From assembly GCF_002975175.1 (NCBI RefSeq), contig NZ_PCNZ01000010.1, positions 1 to 64,000 of the forward strand: DNA of 64,000 nt. The letters are read 5' to 3'. Below are positions 23,363 to 31,659 of the stretch, piece by piece (the first letter of the stretch is position 1; every line of letters begins with the position of its first letter). Source of the stretch: Bacillus sp. MYb209 (lineage in GTDB: Bacteria; Bacillota; Bacilli; Bacillales; Bacillaceae_G). The translations under genes were made by a program, and so were the position numbers. The notes under the pieces were generated by a model, which was given only the letters and a program-made list of their open reading frames with translations, did no database searches and had not been told where the DNA came from.

Positions 23363-24910
23363 ATGGTAGTAGCATACAAACATGAGCCATTTACAGATTT
23401 TTCAGTAGAGGCTAACAAATTAGCGTTTGAAGAGGGTTTAAAGAAAGTAGAATCTTATCTTGGACAAGACTATCCATTAATTATCGGGGGAGAAAAAATC
23501 ACTACAGAAGACAAAATTGTTTCTGTAAACCCTGCAAATAAAGAGGAACTTGTTGGTCGCGTTTCAAAAGCAAGCCGTGAATTAGCTGAAAAAGCAATGC
23601 AAGTAGCGGATGCAACATTCCAAACTTGGAGAAAGTCAAAACCAGAAATGCGTGCAGACATTTTATTCCGTGCTGCAGCAATCGTTCGTCGTAGAAAACA
23701 TGAGTTCTCTGCTATTCTTGTAAAAGAAGCAGGTAAACCATGGAATGAGGCAGATGCTGATACAGCAGAAGCAATTGACTTTATGGAATATTATGCTCGT
23801 CAAATGTTAAAATTAAAAGACGGTATTCCAGTAGAAAGCCGTCCAATTGAATATAATCGTTTCTCTTACATTCCATTAGGAGTAGGTGTTATCATTTCTC
23901 CTTGGAACTTCCCATTCGCAATTATGGCAGGTATGACAACGGCTGCTTTAGTTTCTGGTAACACAGTATTACTAAAACCAGCTAGTACAACTCCTGTAGT
24001 AGCAGCGAAATTTATGGAAGTATTAGAAGAAGCTGGTTTACCAGCTGGCGTAGTAAACTTCGTTCCAGGTAATGGTTCTGAAGTTGGTGACTACTTAGTA
24101 GATCACCCTCGTACACGTTTCGTTAGCTTCACTGGATCTCGCGATGTAGGTATTCGTATTTACGAGCGTGCAGCAAAAGTAAACCCAGGACAAATTTGGT
24201 TGAAACGTGTTATCGCTGAAATGGGCGGTAAAGATACAATCGTTGTTGATAAAGAAGCAGATCTTGAGTTAGCAGCTAAATCTATCGTTGCATCAGCATT
24301 CGGATTCTCAGGACAAAAATGTTCTGCATGTTCTCGTGCAGTAATCCATGAAGATGTGTACGATTACGTATTAAATCGTGCTGTTGAATTAACAAAAGAA
24401 TTAACAGTAGGTAACCCAGATGCAAAAGATATCAACATGGGACCTGTTAATGACCAAGCTGCATTCGATAAAGTAATGAGCTATGTTGCAATTGGTAAAG
24501 AAGAAGGTAAAATCGTATCAGGTGGCGAAGGAGACGATTCTAAAGGCTGGTTCATCCAACCAACAATCGTTGCTGACGTTGCAGAAGATGCTCGCTTAAT
24601 GAAAGAAGAAATCTTCGGACCAGTAGTAGCATTCTGTAAAGCAAAAGACTTTGATCATGCACTTGCAATTGCAAACAATACAGAATACGGTTTAACAGGA
24701 GCAGTTGTTTCTAACAACCGTGACCATATTGAAAAAGCACGTGAAGACTTCCACGTTGGTAACTTATACTTCAACCGTGGATGTACTGGTGCAATCGTAG
24801 GTTACCAACCATTCGGTGGCTTTAACATGTCTGGTACAGACTCTAAAGCTGGTGGCCCTGATTACTTAGCACTTCACATGCAAGCAAAAACTACTTCTGA
24901 AACTTTATAA
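23363..24910 (+). CDS. rocA: L-glutamate gamma-semialdehyde (P5C) dehydrogenase
   Basis: A 515-residue aldehyde dehydrogenase converting P5C/glutamate semialdehyde to glutamate with NAD, the end of arginine, ornithine and proline breakdown. The N-terminal [12 protein letters not shown] and the length are typical of the Bacillus RocA/PutC subgroup. Catalytic parts: [17 protein letters not shown], the general-base glutamate in VIAEMGGKD, and the nucleophile Cys in [11 protein letters not shown]. It stands alone with its own promoter and terminator, so it cannot be assigned to the proline or arginine pathway from context. Confidence 0.95.
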   Translation: MVVAYKHEPFTDFSVEANKLAFEEGLKKVESYLGQDYPLIIGGEKITTEDKIVSVNPANKEELVGRVSKASRELAEKAMQVADATFQTWRKSKPEMRADILFRAAAIVRRRKHEFSAILVKEAGKPWNEADADTAEAIDFMEYYARQMLKLKDGIPVESRPIEYNRFSYIPLGVGVIISPWNFPFAIMAGMTTAALVSGNTVLLKPASTTPVVAAKFMEVLEEAGLPAGVVNFVPGNGSEVGDYLVDHPRTRFVSFTGSRDVGIRIYERAAKVNPGQIWLKRVIAEMGGKDTIVVDKEADLELAAKSIVASAFGFSGQKCSACSRAVIHEDVYDYVLNRAVELTKELTVGNPDAKDINMGPVNDQAAFDKVMSYVAIGKEEGKIVSGGEGDDSKGWFIQPTIVADVAEDARLMKEEIFGPVVAFCKAKDFDHALAIANNTEYGLTGAVVSNNRDHIEKAREDFHVGNLYFNRGCTGAIVGYQPFGGFNMSGTDSKAGGPDYLALHMQAKTTSETL

Positions 24911-24918
24911 GAAATAGT

Positions 24919-24957
24919 AGAAGAGATCTTCACAGTCTGTGAAGATCTCTTCTTTTT
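24919..24957 (+). terminator. Terminator of the rocA gene
   Basis: A 17-bp stem, AGAAGAGATCTTCACAG with its complement around one base, is followed by TTTTTG. This is one of the strongest hairpins in the window. Confidence 0.93.
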
Positions 24958-25095
24958 GAGAAACTCTCTATAATAGAAGCTAGTTAATTTGAACCGAGAA
25001 ATATTTACCAAATATTACTATGTGTTATTTAAAACCAGCTAAACCCTATTAATATCGGGATAAACATGAAAATAGAAACAAAACAACGAGAAAAA

Positions 25096-25224
25096 TTGAC
25101 TTATTAGTCATATTTTTTAGTATTCATTTTGAGAATTTCCTGTATAATACAATTTGAAAGAAAATCTATGGTTCGACAAGAGAACACTCCTTTCGGTTTT
25201 GCTAACTGAAAGGAGTGTTTTTTT
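25096..25224 (+). ncRNA. Putative small RNA unit (promoter plus terminator, no ORF)
   Basis: Two promoter possibilities lie upstream: TTGACT at 25096 with TAGTAT 16 nt later, and a TATAAT at 25143-25148 with a weak -35. A strong terminator follows: AACACTCCTTTC (25183-25194) with GAAAGGAGTGTT (25208-25219) and a T run to 25224. The transcript from the second promoter would be about 70 nt. No start codon with a ribosome-binding site lies inside, and the next plus-strand unit begins about 800 nt away with its own riboswitch. The hairpin lies beyond the isochorismatase stop, but its T run is on the plus side only. Confidence 0.45.
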
Positions 25225-25768
25225 AGGTGGTTAAAAATTCTTCGGTACTCATTACATTTGCATATACTACATTTAAACTCGCTAAAATTGCATTGTGAAT
25301 ATAAACAGCTGGTATAGTAGCGTTTTTAAATGAAAGATCTTTTGTCGCACAAGCATCGTGTATAACGGTACAATGAAAGCTAAAATCAAAAGCAGCCCTT
25401 ACTGTAGCATCAATACACATATGGGTCATCATTCCGCAAATTACGACGTGCTCAATTTCTGAACGTTGTAATCGCTCTAGAAGGTCAGTTTCTCGAAAGC
25501 TATTTGGATAGTGTTTCAGTATAACAGTTTCCTCTCTAAGTGGACGGACATTTTCGTGAATATGGACACCTTCTGTATTGGGTAGGAAAAAAGTAGCGTC
25601 ATTTTTTATAGCTACATGTTGGATATGAAAAATAGGTTCGTTTCTAATTCTAAAATGTTGTAGTAGCTGACTAGCATATTCACTTGCTTCTACTGGATTA
25701 CGTAATTCCATCTTTCCATTTGGAAAATAATCATTTTGAATATCGATGAGCAAAAGGGCTGTTTTCAT
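25223..25768 (-). CDS. Isochorismatase-like cysteine hydrolase
   Basis: A 181-residue protein. ATG 25768 gives MKTALLLIDIQNDYFPNG, the usual family N-terminus with the catalytic aspartate; a GGAGGA box lies 11 nt upstream. The catalytic cysteine sits in ICGMMTHMCIDATVRAA, and the lysine near VILKHYPNSF completes the triad. Family members hydrolyse isochorismate, nicotinamide or other amides; the exact substrate is not predictable. It is a monocistronic gene between rocA and the methionine transporter. Confidence 0.88.
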   Translation of the reverse strand: MKTALLLIDIQNDYFPNGKMELRNPVEASEYASQLLQHFRIRNEPIFHIQHVAIKNDATFFLPNTEGVHIHENVRPLREETVILKHYPNSFRETDLLERLQRSEIEHVVICGMMTHMCIDATVRAAFDFSFHCTVIHDACATKDLSFKNATIPAVYIHNAILASLNVVYANVMSTEEFLTT

Positions 25769-26009
25769 ATATTTATCTTCCTCCGATTTCATATTCAAAT
25801 ACTGTTATTCAATTAGTAGAGAAGATCCTCCTTTTTAAAAGTATGAGTGAGGAGGATTTTACATAACTATAAAAATTACTATTGTATTGTGATTTTTTAT
25901 TTGAAAATTTTAATAGAGGGATAATTAATATTTTTCTAAAAAATGTATTGACTCTTATTATTCTGAGTTCTATAATGAGAATTAATTAAATGACAATTAA
26001 ATCGATACA

Positions 26010-26116
26010 CTCTTATCCAGAGAGGTGGAGGGACTGGCCCTACGATACCTCAGCAACGGGTTTTTTAATACCGTGCTAATTCCAGCAAGCCTATAAAGGC
26101 TTGGAAGATGAGAAGA
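26010..26116 (+). ncRNA. SAM-I (S-box) riboswitch
   Basis: The S-box core is clear: CTCTTATCCAGAGAGGTGG at the 5' side, GGGACTGGCCC with the kink-turn region, CTCAGCAACGGG, GTGCTAATTCCAGCA, and the closing GGAAGATGAGAAG that pairs with CTCTTAT to form P1. It precedes a terminator and metNPQ. SAM binding should end transcription early, so the importer is made only when methionine is short. Confidence 0.97.
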
Positions 26117-26136
26117 TGTGAATGAGTACATATATA

Positions 26137-26186
26137 AGTGCTCTCCTTCTTATCTTTATTACTGATAAGAAGGAGAGCACTTTTTA
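26137..26186 (+). terminator. S-box terminator before metN
   Basis: An 18-bp perfect stem, AGTGCTCTCCTTCTTATC with its complement around TTTATTACT, is followed by TTTTTATTTT. It is the expression platform of the SAM riboswitch. Confidence 0.95.
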
Positions 26187-26239
26187 TTTTATCTCGAAAG
26201 CTCTACTTCAAGTTTTTACAGCATATAGGAGGGAAGAAA

Positions 26240-27259
26240 ATGATTTCTTTTAACAATGTAAGTAAAGTATATGAATCAGGCGGACAATCAGTTCATGCCG
26301 TGGAGGATGTAACGTTGTCAGTTGAAAAGGGCGAAATTTTTGGCATTATCGGATTTAGTGGTGCAGGGAAGAGTACGTTATTACGTTTAGTAAATATGTT
26401 AGAAAGACCAACTGCAGGAACAATTTCAATAGATGATAAAGATATTACATCATTATCGGCGAAAGAATTACGGAAACTAAGACAAAGAATTGGAATGATT
26501 TTTCAAAGCTTTAATCTATTTAATTCAAGAACGGTGTTTGGGAACATTGCTTATCCATTAAGGTTAGCGAAATTGCCGAAGAATGAGATAAAAGAAAGAG
26601 TGAATGAACTACTAAAATTTGTTGGTTTAGAAGATAAAGCGAACTATTATCCAGAACAGTTATCAGGGGGGCAAAAGCAGCGTGTTGGGATTGCAAGAGC
26701 ACTTGCGACATCACCAGATATTCTCATATGCGATGAGGCAACATCAGCTTTAGATCCGGAAACAACGACAGAAATTTTAAATTTATTAAAGAAAGTAAAT
26801 AGAGAGTACAATTTAACGATTCTACTTATTACACATGAAATGCACGTTGTGAAAGAAATTTGTCACCGTGTAGCCGTTATGGAAAAAGGAAAAGTAATTG
26901 AAGAAGGAAAACTGTTTGATGTTTTCACACAACCAAAAACAAAGACAACTCAAAATTTTGTACGCTCTGTTATTAATGATCACTTACCAGAAAGTGTTCT
27001 AGCGAAAATTCAAAACGGAGGTCAGATTTATCGCCTGACTTTTACTGGGGAAGAGACAGGGCAGCCTGTACTATCATATATTGCGAAAAACTATAACGTC
27101 GATGTAAATGTTCTTTACGGAAATATTATTGAACTCCAAAATGTGCTATTTGGAAATCTTCTTGTAGAACTACAAGGTGAACAGAAAGAAATTCAAAAAG
27201 CATTACAACATCTAAGACTGCAAGTACAGCTGAAGGAGGTGGAAGCTCATGCGAGTTGA
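26240..27259 (+). CDS. metN: Methionine ABC transporter, ATP-binding protein
   Basis: A 339-residue ATPase energising D/L-methionine uptake. Walker A GFSGAGKST, Q-loop MIFQSFNLF, signature LSGGQKQRVGIARAL, Walker B ILICDEATSALD and the H-loop LITHEMHVV are all visible, and the last 90 residues form the NIL domain that senses methionine. I use ATG 26240, which follows AGGAGGG; the open frame runs 34 codons further upstream into the riboswitch terminator and is not credible. It overlaps metP by 11 nt. Confidence 0.96.
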   Translation: MISFNNVSKVYESGGQSVHAVEDVTLSVEKGEIFGIIGFSGAGKSTLLRLVNMLERPTAGTISIDDKDITSLSAKELRKLRQRIGMIFQSFNLFNSRTVFGNIAYPLRLAKLPKNEIKERVNELLKFVGLEDKANYYPEQLSGGQKQRVGIARALATSPDILICDEATSALDPETTTEILNLLKKVNREYNLTILLITHEMHVVKEICHRVAVMEKGKVIEEGKLFDVFTQPKTKTTQNFVRSVINDHLPESVLAKIQNGGQIYRLTFTGEETGQPVLSYIAKNYNVDVNVLYGNIIELQNVLFGNLLVELQGEQKEIQKALQHLRLQVQLKEVEAHAS

Positions 27260-27914
27260 TTGGAGTATATTTTGGCCTCGCATATTAGATGCGACAGGGG
27301 ATACCCTCTTAATGGTAATTGTAACCCTTATATTTGCTACAATTCTTGGTATACCTCTAGGTTTACTTTTATACGTAACGAGAAAAGGAAACTTTTTAGA
27401 AAACAAATGGGTCTTTTCTATTCTTAATATCGTAATTAATACAATTCGTCCGGTTCCATTCATTATCTTTTTAGTAGCTTTAAGTCCGATAACAAGAAGT
27501 GTTATTGGAACGACGATTGGAACAGCAGCAGCAATCTTCCCAATGACGTTAGTTGCATCAATTGGTATTGCTAGAATGGTTGAAACAAATCTTGTTTCTG
27601 TTCCGAAAGGGGTAATTGAAGCAGCACAAGCAATGGGCGCTTCACCACTTAGAATTGTTTTTGAAATCCTCGTGCCAGAAGCTTTAGCACCATTAATCTT
27701 AGGTGTCACGTTTATGACAGTTGGTTTAATTGAATTTTCTGCAGTTGCTGGGCTTGTCGGTGGTGGCGGTCTTGGTGACTTAGCAATGACATATGGTTAT
27801 CAACGCTTTGATACGTCAGTTATGTTCGTAACGGTCGTTTTACTTATTATTCTTGTACAGGTAGCTCAAAATTTAGGAAACTACTTTGCGAAAGTCTTTT
27901 TACGCAGATCATAA
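27249..27914 (+). CDS. metP: Methionine ABC transporter, permease
   Basis: A 221-residue inner-membrane permease of the MetI type with about five membrane segments. The EAA loop that contacts MetN is visible as EAAQAMGASPLRIVFEIL. Two copies are expected to assemble with a MetN dimer. It overlaps metN by 11 nt and is followed 21 nt later by the binding protein gene, so all three are made from the SAM-regulated transcript. The symbol metI is also used. Confidence 0.95.
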   Translation: MRVDWSIFWPRILDATGDTLLMVIVTLIFATILGIPLGLLLYVTRKGNFLENKWVFSILNIVINTIRPVPFIIFLVALSPITRSVIGTTIGTAAAIFPMTLVASIGIARMVETNLVSVPKGVIEAAQAMGASPLRIVFEILVPEALAPLILGVTFMTVGLIEFSAVAGLVGGGGLGDLAMTYGYQRFDTSVMFVTVVLLIILVQVAQNLGNYFAKVFLRRS

Positions 27915-27935
27915 AAAGGAAGAGGGGAAAAGAAA

Positions 27936-28790
27936 ATGAAGAAAATTTTAGCATTTGCATTATCAGCGATTGTAGGAATTACAGCCTTAAGCGGCTGCTC
28001 AGGTGGAGACACAAGTGCAGGAGCGAAAGAGAAAGTAGTTCGCGTAGGTGTAACTGGAACAGATGGAGACGCTTGGGAAATTTTAAAGAAAAAAGCTGAA
28101 AAAGAAGGAATTAAAATTAAACTGGTTGAGTTCTCTGATTACACAACGCCAAATAAAGCGTTAGCTGATGGAGATATTGAACTAAACTCATTTCAGCATA
28201 TTGCTTTCTTAGAGCAATTTAAGAAGGAGCATAAGGTAGATATTACAGCAGTTGGTACAACGCAAATTGCACCGATGGGCTTATACTCTGAAAAATATAA
28301 GAAAGCAAATGAAATCCCAGATGGTTCAGAAATTGCTATTCCAAATGATCCAACGAACCAAGCGCGTGCATTAAAACTTCTTGATGCAGCTGGATTATTA
28401 AAGCTTAAGAAAGATTTCGGTCTATTTGGAGATCCAAGCGGCATTGCTGAAAATCCGAAGAAGTTAAAGGTTACACCGGTTATCGCACAGCAAACACCTC
28501 GTGTGTTAAAAGATGTAGCGGCTTCAGTTATTAATAATGGTGTTGCTGGTCAAGCTGGATTAGACCCAGCGAAGGATCCAATTTTCTTAGAAGATCCAAA
28601 AAATACAAATGCAAAGGCCTATATTAATATTTTCGCAGCTCGTACGAAAGATAAAGATGATCCAACACTGAAAAAAGTAATTGAACTATATCATTCAAAA
28701 GAAGTAACAGATGCAATTAAGAAAGAAACAAATGATGGTTCAATTTCAGTAGATCTTTCACTTGATGAGCTTGAAAAAATCGTAAAATAA
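27936..28790 (+). CDS. metQ: Methionine-binding lipoprotein
   Basis: A 284-residue substrate-binding lipoprotein of the NlpA family. The signal peptide ends in LSGCSGG, and Cys21 is the lipidation site. Typical sequence: VRVGVTGTDGDAWEILKKKA at the start of the mature part, ELNSFQHIAFLEQF for the ligand-pocket region, and IPNDPTNQARALKLL. It is the third gene of metNPQ. An AGAGGGGAAA ribosome-binding site precedes the ATG. Confidence 0.96.
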   Translation: MKKILAFALSAIVGITALSGCSGGDTSAGAKEKVVRVGVTGTDGDAWEILKKKAEKEGIKIKLVEFSDYTTPNKALADGDIELNSFQHIAFLEQFKKEHKVDITAVGTTQIAPMGLYSEKYKKANEIPDGSEIAIPNDPTNQARALKLLDAAGLLKLKKDFGLFGDPSGIAENPKKLKVTPVIAQQTPRVLKDVAASVINNGVAGQAGLDPAKDPIFLEDPKNTNAKAYINIFAARTKDKDDPTLKKVIELYHSKEVTDAIKKETNDGSISVDLSLDELEKIVK

Positions 28791-28803
28791 TTATTGGGTT
28801 TAA

Positions 28804-28926
28804 CGGCTAACAGTAGGAACCCCTCCACTGTTAGCTCGTTCAACATATAATCTACTTAACAAACAAAACCCTAATTCTGTACCTTCCAATTTTGTATAAC
28901 ATAGAATCCAATGTTTGTTAAGTAGA
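28804..28926 (+). other. Structured intergenic RNA region after metQ
   Basis: Two inverted repeats follow metQ: GCTAACAGT with ACTGTTAGC (about 28805-28834), and a 14-bp pair TCTACTTAACAAAC (28851-28864) with its complement at 28913-28926, enclosing 48 nt. The second loop contains further short pairing (ATTCT with AGAAT). There is no T run after the first two, so they probably stabilise the 3' end or are part of a repeat. No ORF is seen. Confidence 0.45.
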
Positions 28927-28931
28927 GTGAT

Positions 28932-28961
28932 GGATCAGGAGTTTTCCTGGTCTTTTTTTAT
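28932..28961 (+). terminator. Terminator of metNPQ
   Basis: GATCAGGA pairs with TCCTGGTC (one G-T pair) and is followed by a run of seven T residues. It comes after the inverted repeats at 28804-28926. Confidence 0.85.
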
Positions 28962-29437
28962 TTAAAACAGTTAGCTAATAATAAGATAATCCAAATTATG
29001 ATTGGGTAAGAGAGTAAACTGAAAATGAGTGTAATTGCTAAATTCCTTTTATTGATTAAGCATTTTTCTGATGAAAAGAAGAAAATAGAAAACAGAATAA
29101 TGGAAGTTGCTGATATTACACCTGGATTATAAGAACGATAAATGAAATACAAGATAATATGCTGAACGGCGTTAAAAAAGATACAGCCCTGTATAAAAAT
29201 GATCCAGTAAATAGAAGATATGATGCTTAATTGATATAGAAAGACTATGATTAAGACAAAGGTTGTTAATATGGAAATTGCAATGAAAAATTGTTGGCTA
29301 GTTATAAGATGAATTGAAAATTGATTAGCAAGATATTGTGGCATCTGGAAAGCTTCTTCAAGGTTATGAATGAAAAATAAAAAGGGGATTAGCCAGATTG
29401 TACGAGTAGTGACATGTCTTGCAGAAGATGTTTTCAT
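28958..29437 (-). CDS. HXXEE domain membrane protein
   Basis: A 159-residue protein with about five hydrophobic segments. Near the N-terminus, in the first segment, lies FFIHNLEEAFQMPQYL, whose His-x-x-Glu-Glu pattern defines the HXXEE family. Another polar patch, FNAVQHIILY, supports it. The ATG at 29437 is used, with GGAG at a rather long distance; a TTG lies directly before it. No function is known for the family. It converges on metQ, sharing the terminator zone. Confidence 0.75.
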   Translation of the reverse strand: MKTSSARHVTTRTIWLIPFLFFIHNLEEAFQMPQYLANQFSIHLITSQQFFIAISILTTFVLIIVFLYQLSIISSIYWIIFIQGCIFFNAVQHIILYFIYRSYNPGVISATSIILFSIFFFSSEKCLINKRNLAITLIFSLLSYPIIIWIILLLANCFK

Positions 29438-29465
29438 CAATTTACATCAGCTCCAATAAAGGGAT

Positions 29466-29492
29466 AGAAAGCCTATAAGAAAAGGCTTTCTA
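29466..29492 (-). terminator. Terminator of the marR-arsA cluster
   Basis: On the minus strand AGAAAGCC pairs with GGCTTTCT around a 10-nt loop, followed by ATCCCTTTATT. The T run is modest, so strength is uncertain. Confidence 0.6.
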
Positions 29493-29503
29493 CAAGGGTA
29501 TAG

Positions 29504-29695
29504 TTATTCAATGATGATGCTCTTTAAATTACCTTCAGGTTGCGGTTGTTCTTCCGCAAAAGAAGAGAGCTCCTCCTGTAAAATGTTTAGTGCTTGCTTA
29601 GCTGATTGCTGAATCGGATTTGGTAGCTCTTCTAATATACGTATACCGACTTTTATTTTTGTACGAATTACCTTTCTTAGTAGTTCATCATGCAT
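29504..29695 (-). CDS. Small protein linked to the ArsA-like ATPase
   Basis: A 63-residue, mostly helical, charged protein (MHDELLRKVIRTKIKVGIRI...). It has no membrane segment. Its start overlaps the end of the ArsA-like gene by 8 nt, so translation is coupled. No family is recognised. The overlap suggests it acts with the ATPase, for example as a partner or regulator, but this is inference. Confidence 0.75.
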   Translation of the reverse strand: MHDELLRKVIRTKIKVGIRILEELPNPIQQSAKQALNILQEELSSFAEEQPQPEGNLKSIIIE

Positions 29696-30869
29696 GTACT
29701 ACACCTCCAAACCGAATGTTTAGTACATCCTCTTCAAACTTTGCTCCTTGAATAGAGAGGTGTGTTAATGTTTTTGGCAATGTTATGTTTCGTTTAACAG
29801 AACCAGCTCGAATGATAAGTTCATCACCTTTTTGATTTAATGAAAGTTCACTCTTGTTTGAGAATGGAATAGAAAGAACGAAAATATATTCATCGCCATC
29901 TTTTTTGACATATTGTGTGCGACCGTTAAATTTCACCTCAGTAGGACAAGGATCAGTTTTGAATAAAGCATTTCCTACACGCTCTAACATAGGCAAACCA
30001 ACAACTTCTTGTTCAAACATCGGAGCTTCGTAAATAGGAAGTGGCTGAAAACTATCTTGAATTAAGGCTTTATATTTCTTTTGTGTATCTTTCCATGCTT
30101 GAAAGTAAGGATCGGTGACAGTGTTAGGGATGACGCGGTTAATCATAATGGCATCTACGTTATAATCGTATAAGTTTAAATAAGTAAAACTACGCTGAGC
30201 TTCTTTAATGACCATTTTTTCAGGATTCACAACAACGCGAATACTCGTTACTTCTCGGTTTGATAAAATATCTCTCATTTCTCCAAGTTGTTCAAGCGTA
30301 TTCGTTAATTCGTCCATAATATCATCGGTTGGAAGGGGGACACCAAGAAGTGGTTGAGCTACAGGACGAACAACTTTTAAAATCTTCCTTTTAATAGGAA
30401 AGAGTTTTTCCATCCACCAGCCGAGCATGTCTGGAAAGCTGAGCATTGCTAATGTTTCTCCGGTCGGTGCACAATCAATGATGATGACATCGTATGTGTT
30501 TTGTTTATAATAATCTAGTACTCGAAGTAAGCTAATTAAATCTTCCATACCAGGGAACATCGTTAATTCTTCTGTCGTAATATCATCAGCTGCTTTGGAA
30601 GTGAAGAGTAGTGTAATATATTTCTGCAATTTCCCCCAGCCTTTTTCCATTTCATAAATAGTATTAATTTCTTGTGCCCACAAGTTTTCGCGAATTTCTA
30701 GTGGTTCAGAAGATAGTTTTATGCCAAATGAATCTCCTAAACTATGAGCGGGATCTGTGCTCATTACTAATGTTTTTAATCCTTGTTTTGCACTTTGGAT
30801 TGCTGTTGCTGCTGAAATACTAGTTTTTCCTACGCCGCCTTTACCTGTATACAAAATAATTCTCATCAT
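29688..30869 (-). CDS. ArsA/Get3-type ATPase with HSP20-like C-terminus
   Basis: A 393-residue P-loop ATPase. The deviant Walker A GKGGVGKTS with the signature lysine is at residues 8-16, switch I follows as STDPAHSLGDSF, and DVIIIDCAPTGETLAML is the Walker B/switch II region. The last 75 residues (from about TEVKFNGRTQYV) form the small beta domain seen at the end of many bacterial ArsA-like proteins. No arsenite genes (arsB, arsR, arsD) are nearby, so arsenic resistance is not supported; membrane-protein targeting or a metabolic role is equally possible. MarR-type operator candidates flank the cluster. Confidence 0.88.
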   Translation of the reverse strand: MMRIILYTGKGGVGKTSISAATAIQSAKQGLKTLVMSTDPAHSLGDSFGIKLSSEPLEIRENLWAQEINTIYEMEKGWGKLQKYITLLFTSKAADDITTEELTMFPGMEDLISLLRVLDYYKQNTYDVIIIDCAPTGETLAMLSFPDMLGWWMEKLFPIKRKILKVVRPVAQPLLGVPLPTDDIMDELTNTLEQLGEMRDILSNREVTSIRVVVNPEKMVIKEAQRSFTYLNLYDYNVDAIMINRVIPNTVTDPYFQAWKDTQKKYKALIQDSFQPLPIYEAPMFEQEVVGLPMLERVGNALFKTDPCPTEVKFNGRTQYVKKDGDEYIFVLSIPFSNKSELSLNQKGDELIIRAGSVKRNITLPKTLTHLSIQGAKFEEDVLNIRFGGVVHA

Positions 30870-30895
30870 TTTATCCCCTTTGTTTCGAATGTCGA

Positions 30896-30912
30896 ATATT
30901 ACGAGTATCGAA
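30896..30912 (-). promoter_or_regulatory. Candidate MarR operator in front of the ArsA-like gene
   Basis: The plus-strand sequence ATATTACGAGTATCGAA matches the reverse complement of the site in front of marR (31448-31464) at 15 of 17 bases. It lies 27-43 nt upstream of the ArsA-like start, after a small hairpin at 30928-30952 that could end the marR transcript. A second TTCGAATGTCGAAT block adjoins it. Confidence 0.55.
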
Positions 30913-30944
30913 GTAAATGGTTGAATAAAAACCCAGTTAGGGCT

Positions 30945-31427
30945 TTATTCAATCGGAATGTTTTTCATTTTAGGTGTAGAAACCTTTTCTTCTGTTTTTT
31001 GCTGTGACGTAGCAATGTGATTCATGATCTTTTGGAAGATTTGTAGTAAGAATGCTTTTTCTTCTTCTGATAGTGCGTCTGTCACTAGGCTAAAGTAATG
31101 GGCCGCATTTTGTTTTACTTCTTGAACGAGCATTACGCCGTTTTCTGTTAAACGAATTAATACAATGCGTCGATCGCTTTCATCCCGGTAGCGTTCAATA
31201 TACCCCTTTTTTACAAGGCGATTTACAACGCCTGTCGTTGTACTCATCGGTATATCAAGAAGGTCAGCGATCTTTGTCATTGTAATATCTGTATTTCGCT
31301 CCATCCAAAGTAAACAAAATACTTCTGTCTTGGAAAGTGTTAAATCAAGGCTTACCCATTCTTCAGGATAGAAAAGTTTCTTGGCGTTATCTAGCAGTAA
31401 GTCTAAAAAATGTTCATATTGCAACAA
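30945..31427 (-). CDS. MarR family transcriptional regulator
   Basis: A 160-residue winged-helix regulator. The DNA-binding core covers about residues 45-100: TKIADLLDIPMSTTTGVVNRLVKKGYIERY followed by DESDRRIVLIRLTENG, the wing with the conserved D-x-R. The C-terminal helix mediates dimerisation. It starts with TTG at 31427 (a second TTG follows), behind GGAGTGG. It lies upstream of the ArsA-like gene on the same strand, and matching palindromic sites precede both, so it is likely autoregulated and controls the ATPase. The ligand is unknown. Confidence 0.92.
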   Translation of the reverse strand: MLQYEHFLDLLLDNAKKLFYPEEWVSLDLTLSKTEVFCLLWMERNTDITMTKIADLLDIPMSTTTGVVNRLVKKGYIERYRDESDRRIVLIRLTENGVMLVQEVKQNAAHYFSLVTDALSEEEKAFLLQIFQKIMNHIATSQQKTEEKVSTPKMKNIPIE

Positions 31428-31447
31428 TTATTTCCACTCCCGTATAT

Positions 31448-31464
31448 TTCGAGATTCGTAATAT
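31448..31464 (-). promoter_or_regulatory. Candidate MarR operator in front of marR
   Basis: TTCGAGATTCGTAATAT on the plus strand lies 21-37 nt upstream of the marR start and matches the second site at 30896-30912 in 15 of 17 bases. Duplicated sites near both transcription units are what a MarR autorepressor would use. Confidence 0.55.
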
Positions 31465-31600
31465 TTGTTTTTATTTTATGTGGAATTGAAATAAATGTCA
31501 ATAATTTTAACTGTTTTTTCAGATTAGAAAGAAAAAATATCTTCAAAATAGCAATTTTTTGTGATAGATTAATAAATAGAAAAATAAAATTTACATAAAA

Positions 31601-31635
31601 ATCCATTAGGGTAAATATATTTATCTATAATGGAT
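31601..31635. promoter_or_regulatory. Dyad upstream of the YiaA/B gene
   Basis: A 35-nt near-perfect inverted repeat: outer arms ATCCATTA and TAATGGAT, inner arms GGTAAATA and TATTTATC with one mismatch. It ends 25 nt before the ATG. It could be an operator or an mRNA hairpin. It is unlike the two MarR-type sites nearby. Confidence 0.5.
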
Positions 31636-31659
31636 GTGCAGCTAACGAGGGGGAGAACG

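Noticed and set aside
26138-26239. A 34-residue N-terminal extension of metN
   Set aside because: It would read through the SAM riboswitch terminator stem and has no ribosome-binding site; ATG 26240 behind AGGAGGG is correct.
29688-30869. Arsenite-resistance operon
   Set aside because: Only an ArsA-type ATPase is present; arsB, arsR, arsC and arsD are missing and the adjacent regulator is MarR-type.
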